Shown here: positions 1 through 9,339 of the stretch, piece after piece
Position numbering within the stretch: the stretch's first letter is position 1
How the letters are laid out: each line of letters starts with the position of its first letter
Source of the DNA: Pseudocolwellia sp049933045
GTDB lineage: Bacteria; Pseudomonadota; Gammaproteobacteria; Enterobacterales; Alteromonadaceae
DNA: 64,000 bases
Direction: 5' to 3'
Assembly (NCBI RefSeq): GCF_049933045.1
Contig: NZ_CP187926.1
Coordinates: 3,720,001-3,784,000, forward strand
Notes under the pieces: model-generated
Told to the model about the DNA's origin: nothing
Database searches by the model: none
What the model saw: the letters and a program-made list of their open reading frames with translations, nothing else
Program-made: the position numbers and the translations under genes

Positions 1-514
1 TCGACAAAACACCAATTTCGTCTTCATCAAAATTGAAATCAAATCTTGTGTAATTCACGTTTAAATCCCAGTCTTGAGCAATAGCGAATGTAGCTCCTGC
101 TCCGTAAAAGAATTCATTACCATCTGTTGAGGTATTTCCAGTAGCGCCATTAATATCAGCGTCCCACCATAATTGTCCTCCGTTAACAAATAGCGAAATG
201 TAGTCGTTAATTGGGTAACTTAGTTTCAACCCTAAAGTGTAACCATCGAGTTCAGCATTAAGATTACTGCTGCCATACTTACCAAAATCAATGTAACCAG
301 CTTCTAGTGATACTATTTCGTTAAATTGAGTACCGACGTAAACGCTGTAAGCATTATCATCTTCATCAAAATCACTTTCGCTATCCGCACTCGTTAATCC
401 ATAACCAGCACCTACATACAAACCATGAGTATCAATAGGAGAATCGTCAGCAGCATAAGCAGGAATGAAAAACATCGATGATAGAGCTAAAGATATTATT
501 GATTTATTTTTCAT
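1..514 (-). CDS. Outer-membrane beta-barrel protein, C-terminus cut by window edge
   Basis: The frame opens at an ATG at 514 and runs without a stop to base 1, so only about 171 N-terminal residues are present. It begins with a cleavable signal peptide (MKNKSIISLALSSMFFIPAYA) followed by alternating hydrophobic/polar strands rich in Gly, Tyr and Asp such as GLYVGAGYGLTSA and SLEAGYIDFGKYG. This is the pattern of small porin-like barrels of the OmpA-transmembrane/OMP_b-brl superfamily. Function beyond an outer-membrane location is not visible. It stands alone, with an AT-rich gap of about 180 bases before the next gene. Confidence 0.75.
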   Translation of the reverse strand, partial: MKNKSIISLALSSMFFIPAYAADDSPIDTHGLYVGAGYGLTSADSESDFDEDDNAYSVYVGTQFNEIVSLEAGYIDFGKYGSSNLNAELDGYTLGLKLSYPINDYISLFVNGGQLWWDADINGATGNTSTDGNEFFYGAGATFAIAQDWDLNVNYTRFDFNFDEDEIGVLS

Positions 515-691
515 AAGTTTTCCTTGTACTAATTAAAAAGTTCACTAAGTACAAAGCAAATCACATACCAAAACATAAAAGCCATTATATTCAGTAAGTT
601 ATATGTTTAAGTTGATTTTTATGGAAGGGTTTATGAAAGATAAATTGTAAAAATAACAAGGGATAAGAAAATTTTACAAAATCTGGGGAAC

Positions 692-1768
692 TTAATTTCC
701 TGGCTGAGGTACATCGTGATGACTAACACTTTCTGCCTGAGTAATATCTTTTGTTCTTTTGATATCATCAGACTCAGGAGTAATTCCTTTATAGTTTTTG
801 TTAGGTCCATAGGTCAGGGTTGTAAGTAACGGAAAGTGATCAGAGCCTATTGAAGGCAAACGTATGATTTTAGCCACAGTGAAGTGTTGGCTATGAAATA
901 AGTGATCTAAAGGCCAGCGCGCAAACACATAAGATGTATGAAAGGTATTAAACATACCTCTGCCTATACGAGGGTCTAACAAACCACTTATTTTCCTAAA
1001 AAGTCGAGTGGTAGAAGACCAAGCCACATCATTAAGATCTCCTGAAACTACAACAGGCTGTTCAGTTTTAGCAATACTCTCTGCAACTATAATTAATTCT
1101 GCATCGCGCTCAGCCGAACGTTCGTTTTCAGTTGGGCTTGGTGGTGCAGGATGTAGAAAGTGAGCGCGCACTTTAACGCCGTTTCTCAATGTTATTGAGG
1201 TATGCATTGAGGGTATATGTGATTCAACAAGATATTTAGTTTCTTGATCTGTTAAAGGCAGTTTAGAAAAAACATGCATTCCATATAAATTATCTAAAGG
1301 ACAATTAATGGTATAAGACATTTCATTTTTTAAACTACTTAGCGCGTTTTCCCACCATAAGTCAGATTCTAAAGTAACAAGTACATCAGGCTTATGAAGC
1401 TCAACTAACTCAATTAAAGCCTCAGCATTTCTATTTGTCATAAGCACATTAGAATTAAGGACGGTTAATTGATTTTCTTCACTAGGTTCTCTTGATGCTT
1501 TGACCTCTTTACGCCAAAACCTTGTATAAGGCAAAACCCACCATAACTGCCAAACGATAGAAGATATTGTCGGGATAAAACACGCGAAAAACAAAGTAGA
1601 CGGGATTTGTATAAAGATAAATTGGCTTATTAATAAGATCATCCCAAAAAAAACAAATTGTAATCGAGGAAAATCAAAAACTCTTACAAGCCAATGAGAA
1701 CAACGTGATAACGGTATAAGCGTTGTTGCAACAAATAGAAACGTTAGGCTGATTGTAAGAAAGAGCAT
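692..1768 (-). CDS. Membrane-anchored endonuclease/exonuclease/phosphatase family protein
   Basis: The 358-residue product has a hydrophobic N-terminal third with about three membrane segments (residues 1-80), then an endonuclease/exonuclease/phosphatase (EEP) domain. Family motifs are visible: VLNSNVLMTN at the start of the domain, a metal-binding Glu in VTLESDLWW, the GDLND motif, and the C-terminal GSDHFPL with the catalytic His. Proteins of this build (YafD-like) hydrolyse phosphodiester bonds, but the substrate of this subgroup is not established. The C-terminal 30 residues after the domain are polar and probably disordered. It is monocistronic; no operon partner is close. Confidence 0.8.
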   Translation of the reverse strand: MLFLTISLTFLFVATTLIPLSRCSHWLVRVFDFPRLQFVFFGMILLISQFIFIQIPSTLFFACFIPTISSIVWQLWWVLPYTRFWRKEVKASREPSEENQLTVLNSNVLMTNRNAEALIELVELHKPDVLVTLESDLWWENALSSLKNEMSYTINCPLDNLYGMHVFSKLPLTDQETKYLVESHIPSMHTSITLRNGVKVRAHFLHPAPPSPTENERSAERDAELIIVAESIAKTEQPVVVSGDLNDVAWSSTTRLFRKISGLLDPRIGRGMFNTFHTSYVFARWPLDHLFHSQHFTVAKIIRLPSIGSDHFPLLTTLTYGPNKNYKGITPESDDIKRTKDITQAESVSHHDVPQPGN

Positions 1769-2051
1769 TTTAAATCCTATTATTTGATTTTATCAATTTA
1801 CAGAAAAACAACCTGAGCGATCTGATCGTTTTATCTCAAAGCTTCACCTATCAAAACCTTTATCGGCAATATACTCAGTATAATTCAAGTTAACGATCTA
1901 TGAGGATAATTAAGAGTAAATCACCTTTAACCTTCACACTGGCGACTTACTCTTACGACTATTTTATTTTATGACCTTGGTAAGTGATTGCTATTTAAAG
2001 TGGGTAATAAGGTTAAATATTAAGGCTCAACATTAAGTCTAAGTATTGAAA

Positions 2052-2522
2052 TTAGGCATTAACTCTATGTTCACGGGTTAAGTGTAAAAACACACCTAAA
2101 GCACTTAATAACAAAGCCGTACAAGATATTATCGCGACGGGGTAATAAAGATTACCCGCAAGATCTAATTGGCTATATTTGATTACCATAATCAATCCTT
2201 CAAGTGATAAGGCAACACATACTGTACCTATAAACCTTGGCATTGTTCTTCTTAATACCGCAATAGCGTCATCTTCATGCTCGTCTTCTTTACTATTTGA
2301 ATATTCTTTATTAATAACAAGAGCTAGCTCAAATACAGCTAAACCTATTACACCTGTATTAATACTATTTAAAAATATTTGCATGATATCAACCCCTGTA
2401 GCGAGCTGATTAAATACATTAATCACTAAAGATATGAGTATAGCTGCGGCTAGTCCTAAAAATATTATCGTAAATGATAAGGCAAAAACTCTTCTTATCG
2501 CTAAGTGCATCGTATTGTTCAT
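2052..2522 (-). CDS. Four-helix membrane protein of unknown function
   Basis: This 156-residue protein has four strongly hydrophobic stretches (about residues 15-35, 55-70, 93-112 and 123-143) separated by an acidic loop, SKEDEHEDD, between helices 2 and 3. A good ribosome site (AGGAG, 9 bases before the ATG) supports the start. I do not recognise a family with confidence; the build resembles small uncharacterised inner-membrane proteins (YqhA-like) found widely in proteobacteria. The next gene downstream on this strand is the EEP protein about 280 bases away, so it is probably transcribed alone. Confidence 0.6.
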   Translation of the reverse strand: MNNTMHLAIRRVFALSFTIIFLGLAAAILISLVINVFNQLATGVDIMQIFLNSINTGVIGLAVFELALVINKEYSNSKEDEHEDDAIAVLRRTMPRFIGTVCVALSLEGLIMVIKYSQLDLAGNLYYPVAIISCTALLLSALGVFLHLTREHRVNA

Positions 2523-2642
2523 TGATTATGACTCCTGACTACGAAAAATATTATTTCGGTCAATTGGGTAATTAAATTATTGAACCAAGAAAAACACGGC
2601 TACTTATAAATAACAGTGTTTATGGTTAGGATAGAATACGAT

Positions 2643-2837
2643 TTAGCAGTCTTCGTTTTTAGCGCTCATATCTTCTTTTGCATTTTCACAAGCATCTTCT
2701 AGTGCATTGGCTGCATCAGAAATTACCTTGTCTATTTGTTCCCCCGTATTATCAGCTCCATCGTATGCACAAGCTGTTAAGCCTGAAGTAGCGACAAGTG
2801 TTAATACGAGTAATGGTCTGTTTTTATTGATAATTAT
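2643..2837 (-). CDS. Small entericidin-like lipoprotein; standard start codon missing
   Basis: The frame encodes a short lipoprotein: INKNRPLLVLTLVATSGLTAC with lipobox LTAC, then an acidic tail of about 40 residues ending NEDC. It is a clear paralogue of the lipoprotein at 17123-17371 (shared VISDA, VEDACEN/LEDACEN, and a KxxDC end). Aligning the two leaders places ATA at 2837-2835 where the paralogue has ATG; the upstream GGAG is conserved at 2848-2845. No ATG lies in frame. The only standard alternative is a TTG at 2900, which would put a 21-residue charged extension before the signal peptide and has no clear ribosome site. The gene therefore uses a non-canonical ATA/ATT start, the TTG, or is a recently silenced copy. 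I give the homology-based start. Confidence 0.5.
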   Translation of the reverse strand: MIINKNRPLLVLTLVATSGLTACAYDGADNTGEQIDKVISDAANALEDACENAKEDMSAKNEDC

Positions 2838-3127
2838 AATAATTCTCCGTTGAAAAATAGAATATTCACTATCCTGACGCAATACCTGCTCTTCCGCCAA
2901 AACTGAAATTCGATCTAATCACTATAATGCGATAGTTAAGCCAACTATTAACTCGTTGTTATTTAGTGCTTTATTTTGTTTAGGTGTGTAAAAACACTAA
3001 AGAGGCAGTAAATTTTACAGAGTAAGAATGTATAGTTTTCACAGCAGAGTAAAAAGCAGCTATATGCTCCTTTCCTTTTACCCGTATAATAGTGCTACTA
3101 ATACAAAACATATTTTTAGGTTCTACT

Positions 3128-4312
3128 TTGATCACTACCGACATATTAATTATTGGCGCAGGTGCCGCAGGTTTAATGGCAGCAGCTACAGCAGGTTATC
3201 GCGGCAAAAAAGTTATTGTTGTTGATATGGGCAAAAAGCCTGGTAGAAAAATACTGATCAGTGGCGGTGGCCGTTGCAATTTTACCAACGAAAATCCAAC
3301 ACCTGATAACTACTTATGTGGCAACCCTCATTTTGTAAAATCAGCTCTTAGCCGTTATGGCGCGCAAGACTTTATAGAATTAGTTGAACGTCATGGTGTT
3401 GAATATCATCATAAAACCTTAGGTCAGCTTTTTTGTGACAATAGCGCACAAGATATTGTTGATGTATTGATGACCGAGTGTGATTGGGCAGGTGTTGAAG
3501 TAAACCTACGTAGCGAAGTTTCAAGTGTTACCAAAAACGAGCAAGGCTACTTAGTTTCAACCACAACCGAGCAATATCAATGTTCGTCATTGATCGTCGC
3601 ATCTGGTGGGCTAACTATGCCCAAGTTAGGCGCTTCGCCAATAGGTTATAAAATTGCAGAACAGTTTGGTTTAAACGTATTACCAACTACAGCAGCATTA
3701 GTTCCTTTTACCTTGCACGACTTTGACAAAGAGCGTTTCGATGGCCTTTCAGGTATCAGTATTCCAACTGAAATAAGCAGCGAAAATGGCGTTAGTTTTA
3801 AAGAAAACATTTTATTTACCCACCGAGGCTTATCAGGCCCTGCTATTTTACAAATATCCTCGTTCTGGCAAGCAGGACAAGCAGTTACACTCAATCTTCT
3901 ACCTGACTCAAATATAGCTGAACATATTGAAGAATGGCGCGACAGCAACCCGAAAAAATCCCTTAAAAACATGCTAGCGACCCTACTACCTAAAAGCTTT
4001 ATTGAAGCTATGGTCAGCAAAAATGAAATAACCGGCAAAGCTATAAATCAGCTAAGTAAAGATGATGTAACTCAAATCAGTAACTACCTGCATGCTTGGG
4101 TAATAAAACCTAATGGCACAGAAGGATACCGAACAGCGGAAGTCACTCTAGGTGGTGTTGATACTGACGAACTGAGCTCAAAAACTTTCGCTGCTAAAAA
4201 AGAACCTAACCTTTATTTTATTGGTGAAGTTATTGATGTAACGGGTTGGTTGGGAGGCTACAATTTTTCATTTTGCTGGGCTGCTGGAGTTGCTTGTGGG
4301 TTGGCGGTTTAG
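3128..4312 (+). CDS. HI0933-like NAD(P)/FAD-dependent flavoprotein (YhiN/BaiN type)
   Basis: A flavoprotein oxidoreductase with a Rossmann FAD-binding start, DILIIGAGAAGLMAA, followed by the family hallmark GRKILISGGGRCNFTN around residues 40-55, and a C-terminal second FAD contact, GEVIDVTGWLGGYN. Members of the HI0933/YhiN/BaiN family are annotated as FAD-dependent oxidoreductases; the physiological substrate in this group is unproven. I choose the TTG at 3128, preceded by TTTTTAGG seven bases away, because the family starts directly at the Rossmann strand. A GTG at 3092 in the same frame would add 12 unsupported residues. It is followed by a strong hairpin terminator and faces the deacetylase gene. 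Confidence 0.85.
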   Translation: MITTDILIIGAGAAGLMAAATAGYRGKKVIVVDMGKKPGRKILISGGGRCNFTNENPTPDNYLCGNPHFVKSALSRYGAQDFIELVERHGVEYHHKTLGQLFCDNSAQDIVDVLMTECDWAGVEVNLRSEVSSVTKNEQGYLVSTTTEQYQCSSLIVASGGLTMPKLGASPIGYKIAEQFGLNVLPTTAALVPFTLHDFDKERFDGLSGISIPTEISSENGVSFKENILFTHRGLSGPAILQISSFWQAGQAVTLNLLPDSNIAEHIEEWRDSNPKKSLKNMLATLLPKSFIEAMVSKNEITGKAINQLSKDDVTQISNYLHAWVIKPNGTEGYRTAEVTLGGVDTDELSSKTFAAKKEPNLYFIGEVIDVTGWLGGYNFSFCWAAGVACGLAV

Positions 4313-4335
4313 AAAAACTCTTTGTGTAAACTAAA

Positions 4336-4370
4336 AATAAGCGCTGTAATTATTACAACGCTTATTTTTT
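4336..4370 (+). terminator. Rho-independent terminator between convergent genes
   Basis: AATAAGCG pairs with CGCTTATT, with an inner TGTAA/TTACA stem, followed by a T tract. It lies 24 bases after the flavoprotein stop and 30 bases before the end of the convergent deacetylase gene, so it may serve both. Confidence 0.8.
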
Positions 4371-4400
4371 ATTATTAATAGAGTCCCAGCTTAGTTAACT

Positions 4401-5354
4401 CTAATTACCAATCAAACCATTAATATGAGCCACAACACTTCTGCCTAGTGCGCTGGGTGCATATCCGCCTTCAAGTACAGACACAATGCGCCCTTCACTA
4501 TATTCGTTAGCAATAACTCTTACCTCGTCAGTTATCCAGCGATAATCAGCTTCAGTTAAACTCACTTGCGACATTTCGTCTTCAATATGTGCATCAAAGC
4601 CAGCGGAGATAAAAATCATCTCAGGCTTAAATTTATGCAGCGCAGGCAACCAATGTTCTGCAAGTTTTTCACGAAACTGTGGACCTTTCGTTGTTGCGGC
4701 TAAAGGTACGTTGATAATAGGGGGTGTATCGCTTTCTGTTACCTCAAAAGGATAAAGCGGATATTCATAGCTTGAGCAGAACAAAAAGCCTTTATCGTCT
4801 TCTGCTGTCGCATTAAAGTGATTTGTGATGATGTCTTCAGTGCCATTACCGTGATGCACATCAAAATCAACAATAGCAACACGCTTTAAGCCGTATTTCT
4901 GTTTCGCATAAGCAGCAGCAATAGCGACATTATTGAAAAAGCAAAAGCCCATACTTTCATTACGTGTGGCGTGATGGCCAGGCGGTCTGGTTAAACAAAA
5001 TGCCGCTCTTAATTTCTTATCCATCACTAAATCTACAGCATCAACCGCAGCGCCAGCAGAATATAAAATAGAAGTAAGGGTTTTGTCATTCATCACAGCA
5101 TCTGCACCCGCTGTAAAGTTTTCTTCACCTGCTTGTGGCGCATTATCATAAACAAAATCTATGTGTTCTTGTGTATGCGCTAACGCAAATAAGCTTTTAT
5201 CAATAGGTTTAGAATCAAACTGCCTGATAACATATTCCAAGCCACTGCGGATAAGTTGATCAGATATCGCATCTAAGCGTTTGCCACTTTCTGGATGATG
5301 CTCGCCCATGTCGTGCTCAGCACAGTGATAATGTCCTATTATTCCAACAGTCAT
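4401..5354 (-). CDS. Histone deacetylase family protein (AcuC/acetylpolyamine amidohydrolase-like)
   Basis: The 317-residue enzyme carries the zinc-hydrolase signature of the arginase/deacetylase fold: RPPGHHATRNESMGFCFFNN (tandem His general base), VDFDVHHGNGTEDI (Asp and His zinc ligands) and SAGFDAH (second zinc Asp). Family members remove acetyl groups from lysines or small amines. The ATG follows GGAATTAGC, only 8 bases after the stop of the upstream CoA-transferase-GNAT gene, so the two are one operon. The pairing of an acetyltransferase domain with a deacetylase recalls acuA-acuC of Bacillus and suggests reversible protein acetylation, which is inference. Confidence 0.88.
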   Translation of the reverse strand: MTVGIIGHYHCAEHDMGEHHPESGKRLDAISDQLIRSGLEYVIRQFDSKPIDKSLFALAHTQEHIDFVYDNAPQAGEENFTAGADAVMNDKTLTSILYSAGAAVDAVDLVMDKKLRAAFCLTRPPGHHATRNESMGFCFFNNVAIAAAYAKQKYGLKRVAIVDFDVHHGNGTEDIITNHFNATAEDDKGFLFCSSYEYPLYPFEVTESDTPPIINVPLAATTKGPQFREKLAEHWLPALHKFKPEMIFISAGFDAHIEDEMSQVSLTEADYRWITDEVRVIANEYSEGRIVSVLEGGYAPSALGRSVVAHINGLIGN

Positions 5355-5362
5355 GCTAATTC

Positions 5363-7219
5363 CTATTTTTCTTGTAGTGGTAGTTCTAAACTTACTTCAT
5401 CAAAATCTTCACTTGGTTGACGAATAAATCCTGCTCTCTCAAATACTTTTAACATAGAGGCATTATCGCGTCGTACACAAGCAACTAAACTGTTTAGTTT
5501 ACGAATTTTGGCAATGGCAATAATCTCTCCCAACAAGGTGCTCGCCATACCTAAACCGCGTAAGCTTTCTTTGATCACAAAGGCGACTTCTCCGCTATTA
5601 ATGGTTTCAAGATAATAGTATCGAGCAACCGCATATATGGCTTCGCCTAACGCATCTTTTTTAGTGAAACATAACGCCAGATCAGTATGCTGATTTACAC
5701 TCACCAAATTACACGATTTTTCTCGTGTCATTTGAGTCACATGATGGTTATAACGCATCATCAAGGTTTCTTTATTGTGAGAATAAAAGAACTCTTGCAG
5801 CTTGCGTTCATCTGCTGGAGCTAAAGGACGCAATATATATTTCATTTTGTCGAAGATGAAATGCTTCATTTCAATTCGGCCTAATTCAGGCACAGAGCTT
5901 GGTGAAGTTTCTTGATATTCAGGTACCCAATAATGTTTACGTACATCATTAAGTAGTTGATCTCTAAATTTAGGATGCGCAATACGAATAAGCTCTAAAG
6001 CACGCTCTCGTATGCTTTTGCCACGTAACGACGCGATACCAAATTCAGTCACCACATACGATACATGACCACGAGACGTAACCACTCCACCACCTTCAGT
6101 TATATGTGCAACAATACGTGAAATTTTACCGTCTTTAGTGGTTGAAGGCAGTGCAATAATCGGCTTGCCACCACTACTTAACGAAGCGCCACGCACAAAG
6201 TCTACTTGCCCTCCAATACCACTATAAAATTGATAGCCAATAGAATCGGAAACCACTTGCCCTGTTAAATCGACTTCAATGGCACTATTAATAGAAATCA
6301 TATTGTCATTTCTAGCAATTTTAACGGGCGAGTTAACATGCTCTGATGGATAAAACTCTATATGAGGATTACCATCAACATAGTCGTAAACCTTTTGACT
6401 GCCAATACAGAAAGTCGCGACAGATTTACCTTTATGATAGGTTTTCTTACGGTTGTTGATCACGCCTTTAAGCATCAGGTCAATCAAGCCGTCAGAGATC
6501 ATTTCGCTGTGTACGCCTAAATCTTTATGATTACCTAAATACGTTAATACTGCTTCAGGGATTTTACCTATACCTATTTGCAATGTAGCGCCATTTTCGA
6601 CCAACATAGAAACATACTGACCTATTTGTTCTGTACGCTGATCCATCTCTGGCGGCATTATTTCAGGAATAGCTTGGTCAACATGAATAGAGGCATGAAT
6701 TTGGTTTACATGAACAAAGCTATGACCATTGGTACGTGGCATTTTAGAGTTTATTTGTGCAATAACATATTTAGCAGATTTCAATGCAGATGAAACAATG
6801 TCAACACTCACACCAAGAGAGCAGTAACCATATTCATCTGGCGGACTTACCATAATTAATGCTACATCCAGCGGTAATACATTTTCATTAAATAAACGCG
6901 GCACATCAGAGATAAAACATGGCGTATAGTCGCCACGTCCTTCAGCAATAGCTTCACGAATATTCTTGCCGCCAATAAACAAGCTATTTACTTTAAATAA
7001 ATCTTTATGCTCTGGCTTTGCCCAAACGTTTTCAGACAGAGTTAACATGTGCACCGTTTCAATATCGTGCAAACCTTGGCTATTGGCAATTAAATCATCA
7101 ATTAATGCATTAGGCACAGCGGCATTAGAGCCAATAAATATACGGTTACCTGACTTAAGATAATCGCCCCATTTAATGGTTTGTTTATTACTACCAGCTG
7201 ACTCATGTTGTGTCGTCAT
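5363..7219 (-). CDS. Acetyl-CoA hydrolase/transferase fused to a GNAT acetyltransferase domain
   Basis: The product has two parts. Residues about 15-430 (from the chosen start) are an acetyl-CoA hydrolase/CoA-transferase with ALIMVSPPDEYGYCSLG, GATLQIGIGKIPEAV and the C-terminal GGVVTSRGHVSYVVTEFGIA. Residues about 450-610 are a GNAT domain with the acetyl-CoA loop RGLGMAST and the tail FERAGF. This bifunctional architecture is known in marine gammaproteobacteria. The ATG at 7219 is preferred because AAAGGAAA lies 5-6 bases upstream; an in-frame ATG at 7267 would add 16 residues without a clear ribosome site. It is the first gene of an operon with the deacetylase-like gene. Confidence 0.88.
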   Translation of the reverse strand: MTTQHESAGSNKQTIKWGDYLKSGNRIFIGSNAAVPNALIDDLIANSQGLHDIETVHMLTLSENVWAKPEHKDLFKVNSLFIGGKNIREAIAEGRGDYTPCFISDVPRLFNENVLPLDVALIMVSPPDEYGYCSLGVSVDIVSSALKSAKYVIAQINSKMPRTNGHSFVHVNQIHASIHVDQAIPEIMPPEMDQRTEQIGQYVSMLVENGATLQIGIGKIPEAVLTYLGNHKDLGVHSEMISDGLIDLMLKGVINNRKKTYHKGKSVATFCIGSQKVYDYVDGNPHIEFYPSEHVNSPVKIARNDNMISINSAIEVDLTGQVVSDSIGYQFYSGIGGQVDFVRGASLSSGGKPIIALPSTTKDGKISRIVAHITEGGGVVTSRGHVSYVVTEFGIASLRGKSIRERALELIRIAHPKFRDQLLNDVRKHYWVPEYQETSPSSVPELGRIEMKHFIFDKMKYILRPLAPADERKLQEFFYSHNKETLMMRYNHHVTQMTREKSCNLVSVNQHTDLALCFTKKDALGEAIYAVARYYYLETINSGEVAFVIKESLRGLGMASTLLGEIIAIAKIRKLNSLVACVRRDNASMLKVFERAGFIRQPSEDFDEVSLELPLQEK

Positions 7220-7541
7220 AATGTTTCCTTTGCTGAAATCTATGTGTTGAGCTATCGCGGTTATCATCTTTCATTTTAGCCTGCGCTAACACCTGAAAGC
7301 TTATTTACGTCTGAAATGAATGTCTAAAGTTAACTTCTCAAGTATGCGCTTATTAAAAAAGTGTTTATTGACCGCTATCAATTGTATCTTGGTTTTACTC
7401 AACTATTTGTAGATGTAGAATAAAATGGCTTGGGTATATACTGATACATTATAATCTCAATCTTTACCAAGACTATCAATGAGACTTTAGTTGAACTTAA
7501 ACTAAATCACATATTTTTTAATAACCTAAAAAGGTAAGTTC
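7220..7541. promoter_or_regulatory. Divergent intergenic region, CoA-transferase / hydrolase
   Basis: This 322-base AT-rich gap separates divergent genes. A TATAAT at 7450-7455 is a plausible -10 for the + strand hydrolase-nagK-nagA group, but only weak -35 candidates (around 7426-7432) are present. AAAAAGG precedes the hydrolase ATG. No convincing operator, such as a NagC-type or NagR-type palindrome, was recognised. Confidence 0.35.
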
Positions 7542-8408
7542 ATGAAACGCTTTTCAAAACTACATTTGCTCTGCATGCTAGCTGCATTGGGCTTATCAAA
7601 TCTAACTCAGGCAAAGTCTCATGGCGAATATGCAGCAAGTTCAGAAGAATTAACCTTTGAGTCTGATGGCAAAAAAATGTCAGGTTTTATTTACCAAGCT
7701 GCAGGTAAAGGGTCTCACCCAAGCGTGTTGTTATTACATGGCTACCCTGGAAATGAAAAGAATTTAGATGTTGCTCAAGCCCTAAGAAGCATAGGCTGGA
7801 ACGTAGTTTTTTTCCATTATCGTGGCGCTTGGGGAAGTGAAGGCGAATTCTCTTTTTTAAATGCAGAAGCTGATGTGCAAAGTGTGCTGAAATACATGAA
7901 AAACAACGCTGATAAGTTACGCATAGATGAAAAATCCATATCCCTTGTCGGTCATAGCATGGGAGGTCACCTGTCGATAGCAGGCATACTGGATAACCCA
8001 GAAGTAAGTTGTGCCATCGCTTACGACGGAGCTAATTTAGGTGTTAATGATTTAGGCATAGCAGCAGATCCGGCAACAACAATTCCTTGGGCAGAATATA
8101 GCGATACTTTGTTTATGTTAGAAGGATGGTCTGGCAAAAAAGCACTAACCGAGCTAAAAGAAAATGCTAAAGCTCTTAACTTAGTGCGCCGAGTAAATAC
8201 ATTAAACGGCAGACCTGTGATGCTTATTGCAGCCGATACCGCAGTTATTCCTATGGAATCGCATATCACACCATTATTAAAAGCATTACGTGGCACTAAA
8301 AACAATAAAATATCTTACAAGTTAATAAACGACGACCATAGCTTTAACTCGTCTCGTACCCAGTTAATTGAAACAACTGTTAACTTTTTAAATGATAATT
8401 GTAAGTAG
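7542..8408 (+). CDS. Secreted alpha/beta hydrolase (dienelactone hydrolase/S9-like)
   Basis: This 288-residue protein has a signal peptide ending near LTQA-KS (residue about 25) and an alpha/beta-hydrolase domain. Visible motifs are the oxyanion-hole segment LLLHGYPG (65-70), the nucleophile elbow GHSMGG with Ser139, and a likely catalytic His in DDHSFN near residue 266. The C-terminal Cys pairs plausibly with a domain Cys in the periplasm. It is an esterase/peptidase-like enzyme of unknown substrate. It lies 52 bases upstream of nagK, so a link to amino-sugar ester processing is possible but only inferred from position. Confidence 0.75.
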   Translation: MKRFSKLHLLCMLAALGLSNLTQAKSHGEYAASSEELTFESDGKKMSGFIYQAAGKGSHPSVLLLHGYPGNEKNLDVAQALRSIGWNVVFFHYRGAWGSEGEFSFLNAEADVQSVLKYMKNNADKLRIDEKSISLVGHSMGGHLSIAGILDNPEVSCAIAYDGANLGVNDLGIAADPATTIPWAEYSDTLFMLEGWSGKKALTELKENAKALNLVRRVNTLNGRPVMLIAADTAVIPMESHITPLLKALRGTKNNKISYKLINDDHSFNSSRTQLIETTVNFLNDNCK

Positions 8409-8460
8409 CCTGAAATGAATATTCACAGTGTTCAATCAATAATGACATTAGGAGCAATAG

Positions 8461-9330
8461 GTGAATAATCATCAAAAATACTTTATCGGTATCGATGGCG
8501 GAGGCACAAAATGCAAAGCACGTTTAGAAGATGCTCAAGGTAACTTATTAGCGGAAGCCTTTGCTGGGCCTGCAAATGCTGCAGGTGATCTCGATGGTTC
8601 AATTCATTCTATTTTAGAGGCTACCGACAAAGTCATTTCTGAGTCAGGTATAGCGAACTTAACGCCGCAGAATGTTAATGCTGGCATAGGTTTAGCCGGG
8701 TTAAATATTCCCGAAGTGATGACCGAGTTTAAAGCAAAATCACTGCCCTTTGCCAACACCAACATTACCACCGATCTATACATTGCCTGTTTAGGCGCTC
8801 ATCAAATAGATGATGGAGCGATAGTGATTATTGGAACGGGCTCTTCAGGTGTTGCTATAAAAGGTAAGCAACAATTTGAATTAGGTGGTCATGGTTTTGC
8901 GGTTGGTGATAAAGCCAGTGGCGCTTGGTTAGGAAAAATGGCGGTAACTTATACTTTAGAAGCGCTTGATGGCATTAAAAACCGAGATAAGTTTACTGAT
9001 GAAGTCATGGCATTTTTCGGGTGTTCTACAGCGCATCAATTAGTCACATTAACTTTGGCCGCTAAGCCACACTTTTTTGCCACACTTGCACCCTTGGTAT
9101 TTTCTCTGGCTAAACAAGAAGAACCTTATGCCAAAATATTAGTAGAAGACGCTGCCGATTACATTAACAAACTAAGCAATCAGTTATTTAAGTTAAAGCC
9201 GGCGAGGTTTTCATTAATTGGCGGACTTACCGATATTATTACACCGTATTTAGATCTAGAGCTTAGAGAAAAAATTCAAAACCCGTTAGGGAGTCCTGAA
9301 CAAGGGGCTATTTTATATTCAAAGTATTAG
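8461..9330 (+). CDS. nagK: N-acetylglucosamine kinase, BadF/BadG ATPase family
   Basis: The 289-residue protein belongs to the BadF/BadG/BcrA/BcrD ASKHA fold: phosphate-1 loop IGIDGGGTKCKA near the start, IVIIGTGSSGVA as phosphate-2 (about residues 121-132), GDKASGAWLG, and the adenosine motif SLIGGLTD near the end. In marine gammaproteobacteria this family phosphorylates imported N-acetylglucosamine, and the adjacent nagA (9 bases downstream) supports that role. The start is GTG at 8461 with AGGAGCAATAG just upstream. Other ASKHA sugar kinases cannot be excluded by sequence alone. Confidence 0.85.
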   Translation: MNNHQKYFIGIDGGGTKCKARLEDAQGNLLAEAFAGPANAAGDLDGSIHSILEATDKVISESGIANLTPQNVNAGIGLAGLNIPEVMTEFKAKSLPFANTNITTDLYIACLGAHQIDDGAIVIIGTGSSGVAIKGKQQFELGGHGFAVGDKASGAWLGKMAVTYTLEALDGIKNRDKFTDEVMAFFGCSTAHQLVTLTLAAKPHFFATLAPLVFSLAKQEEPYAKILVEDAADYINKLSNQLFKLKPARFSLIGGLTDIITPYLDLELREKIQNPLGSPEQGAILYSKY

Positions 9331-9339
9331 GGTAAAAAA

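Noticed and set aside
1912..1955. 8-base inverted repeat AAGAGTAA/TTACTCTT in the gap before 2052
   Set aside because: The arms are short and AT-rich with a long loop; expected by chance in this composition.
3028..3225. 65-codon frame ahead of the flavoprotein gene
   Set aside because: It overlaps the flavoprotein in another frame, has no protein-like composition and no good ribosome site.
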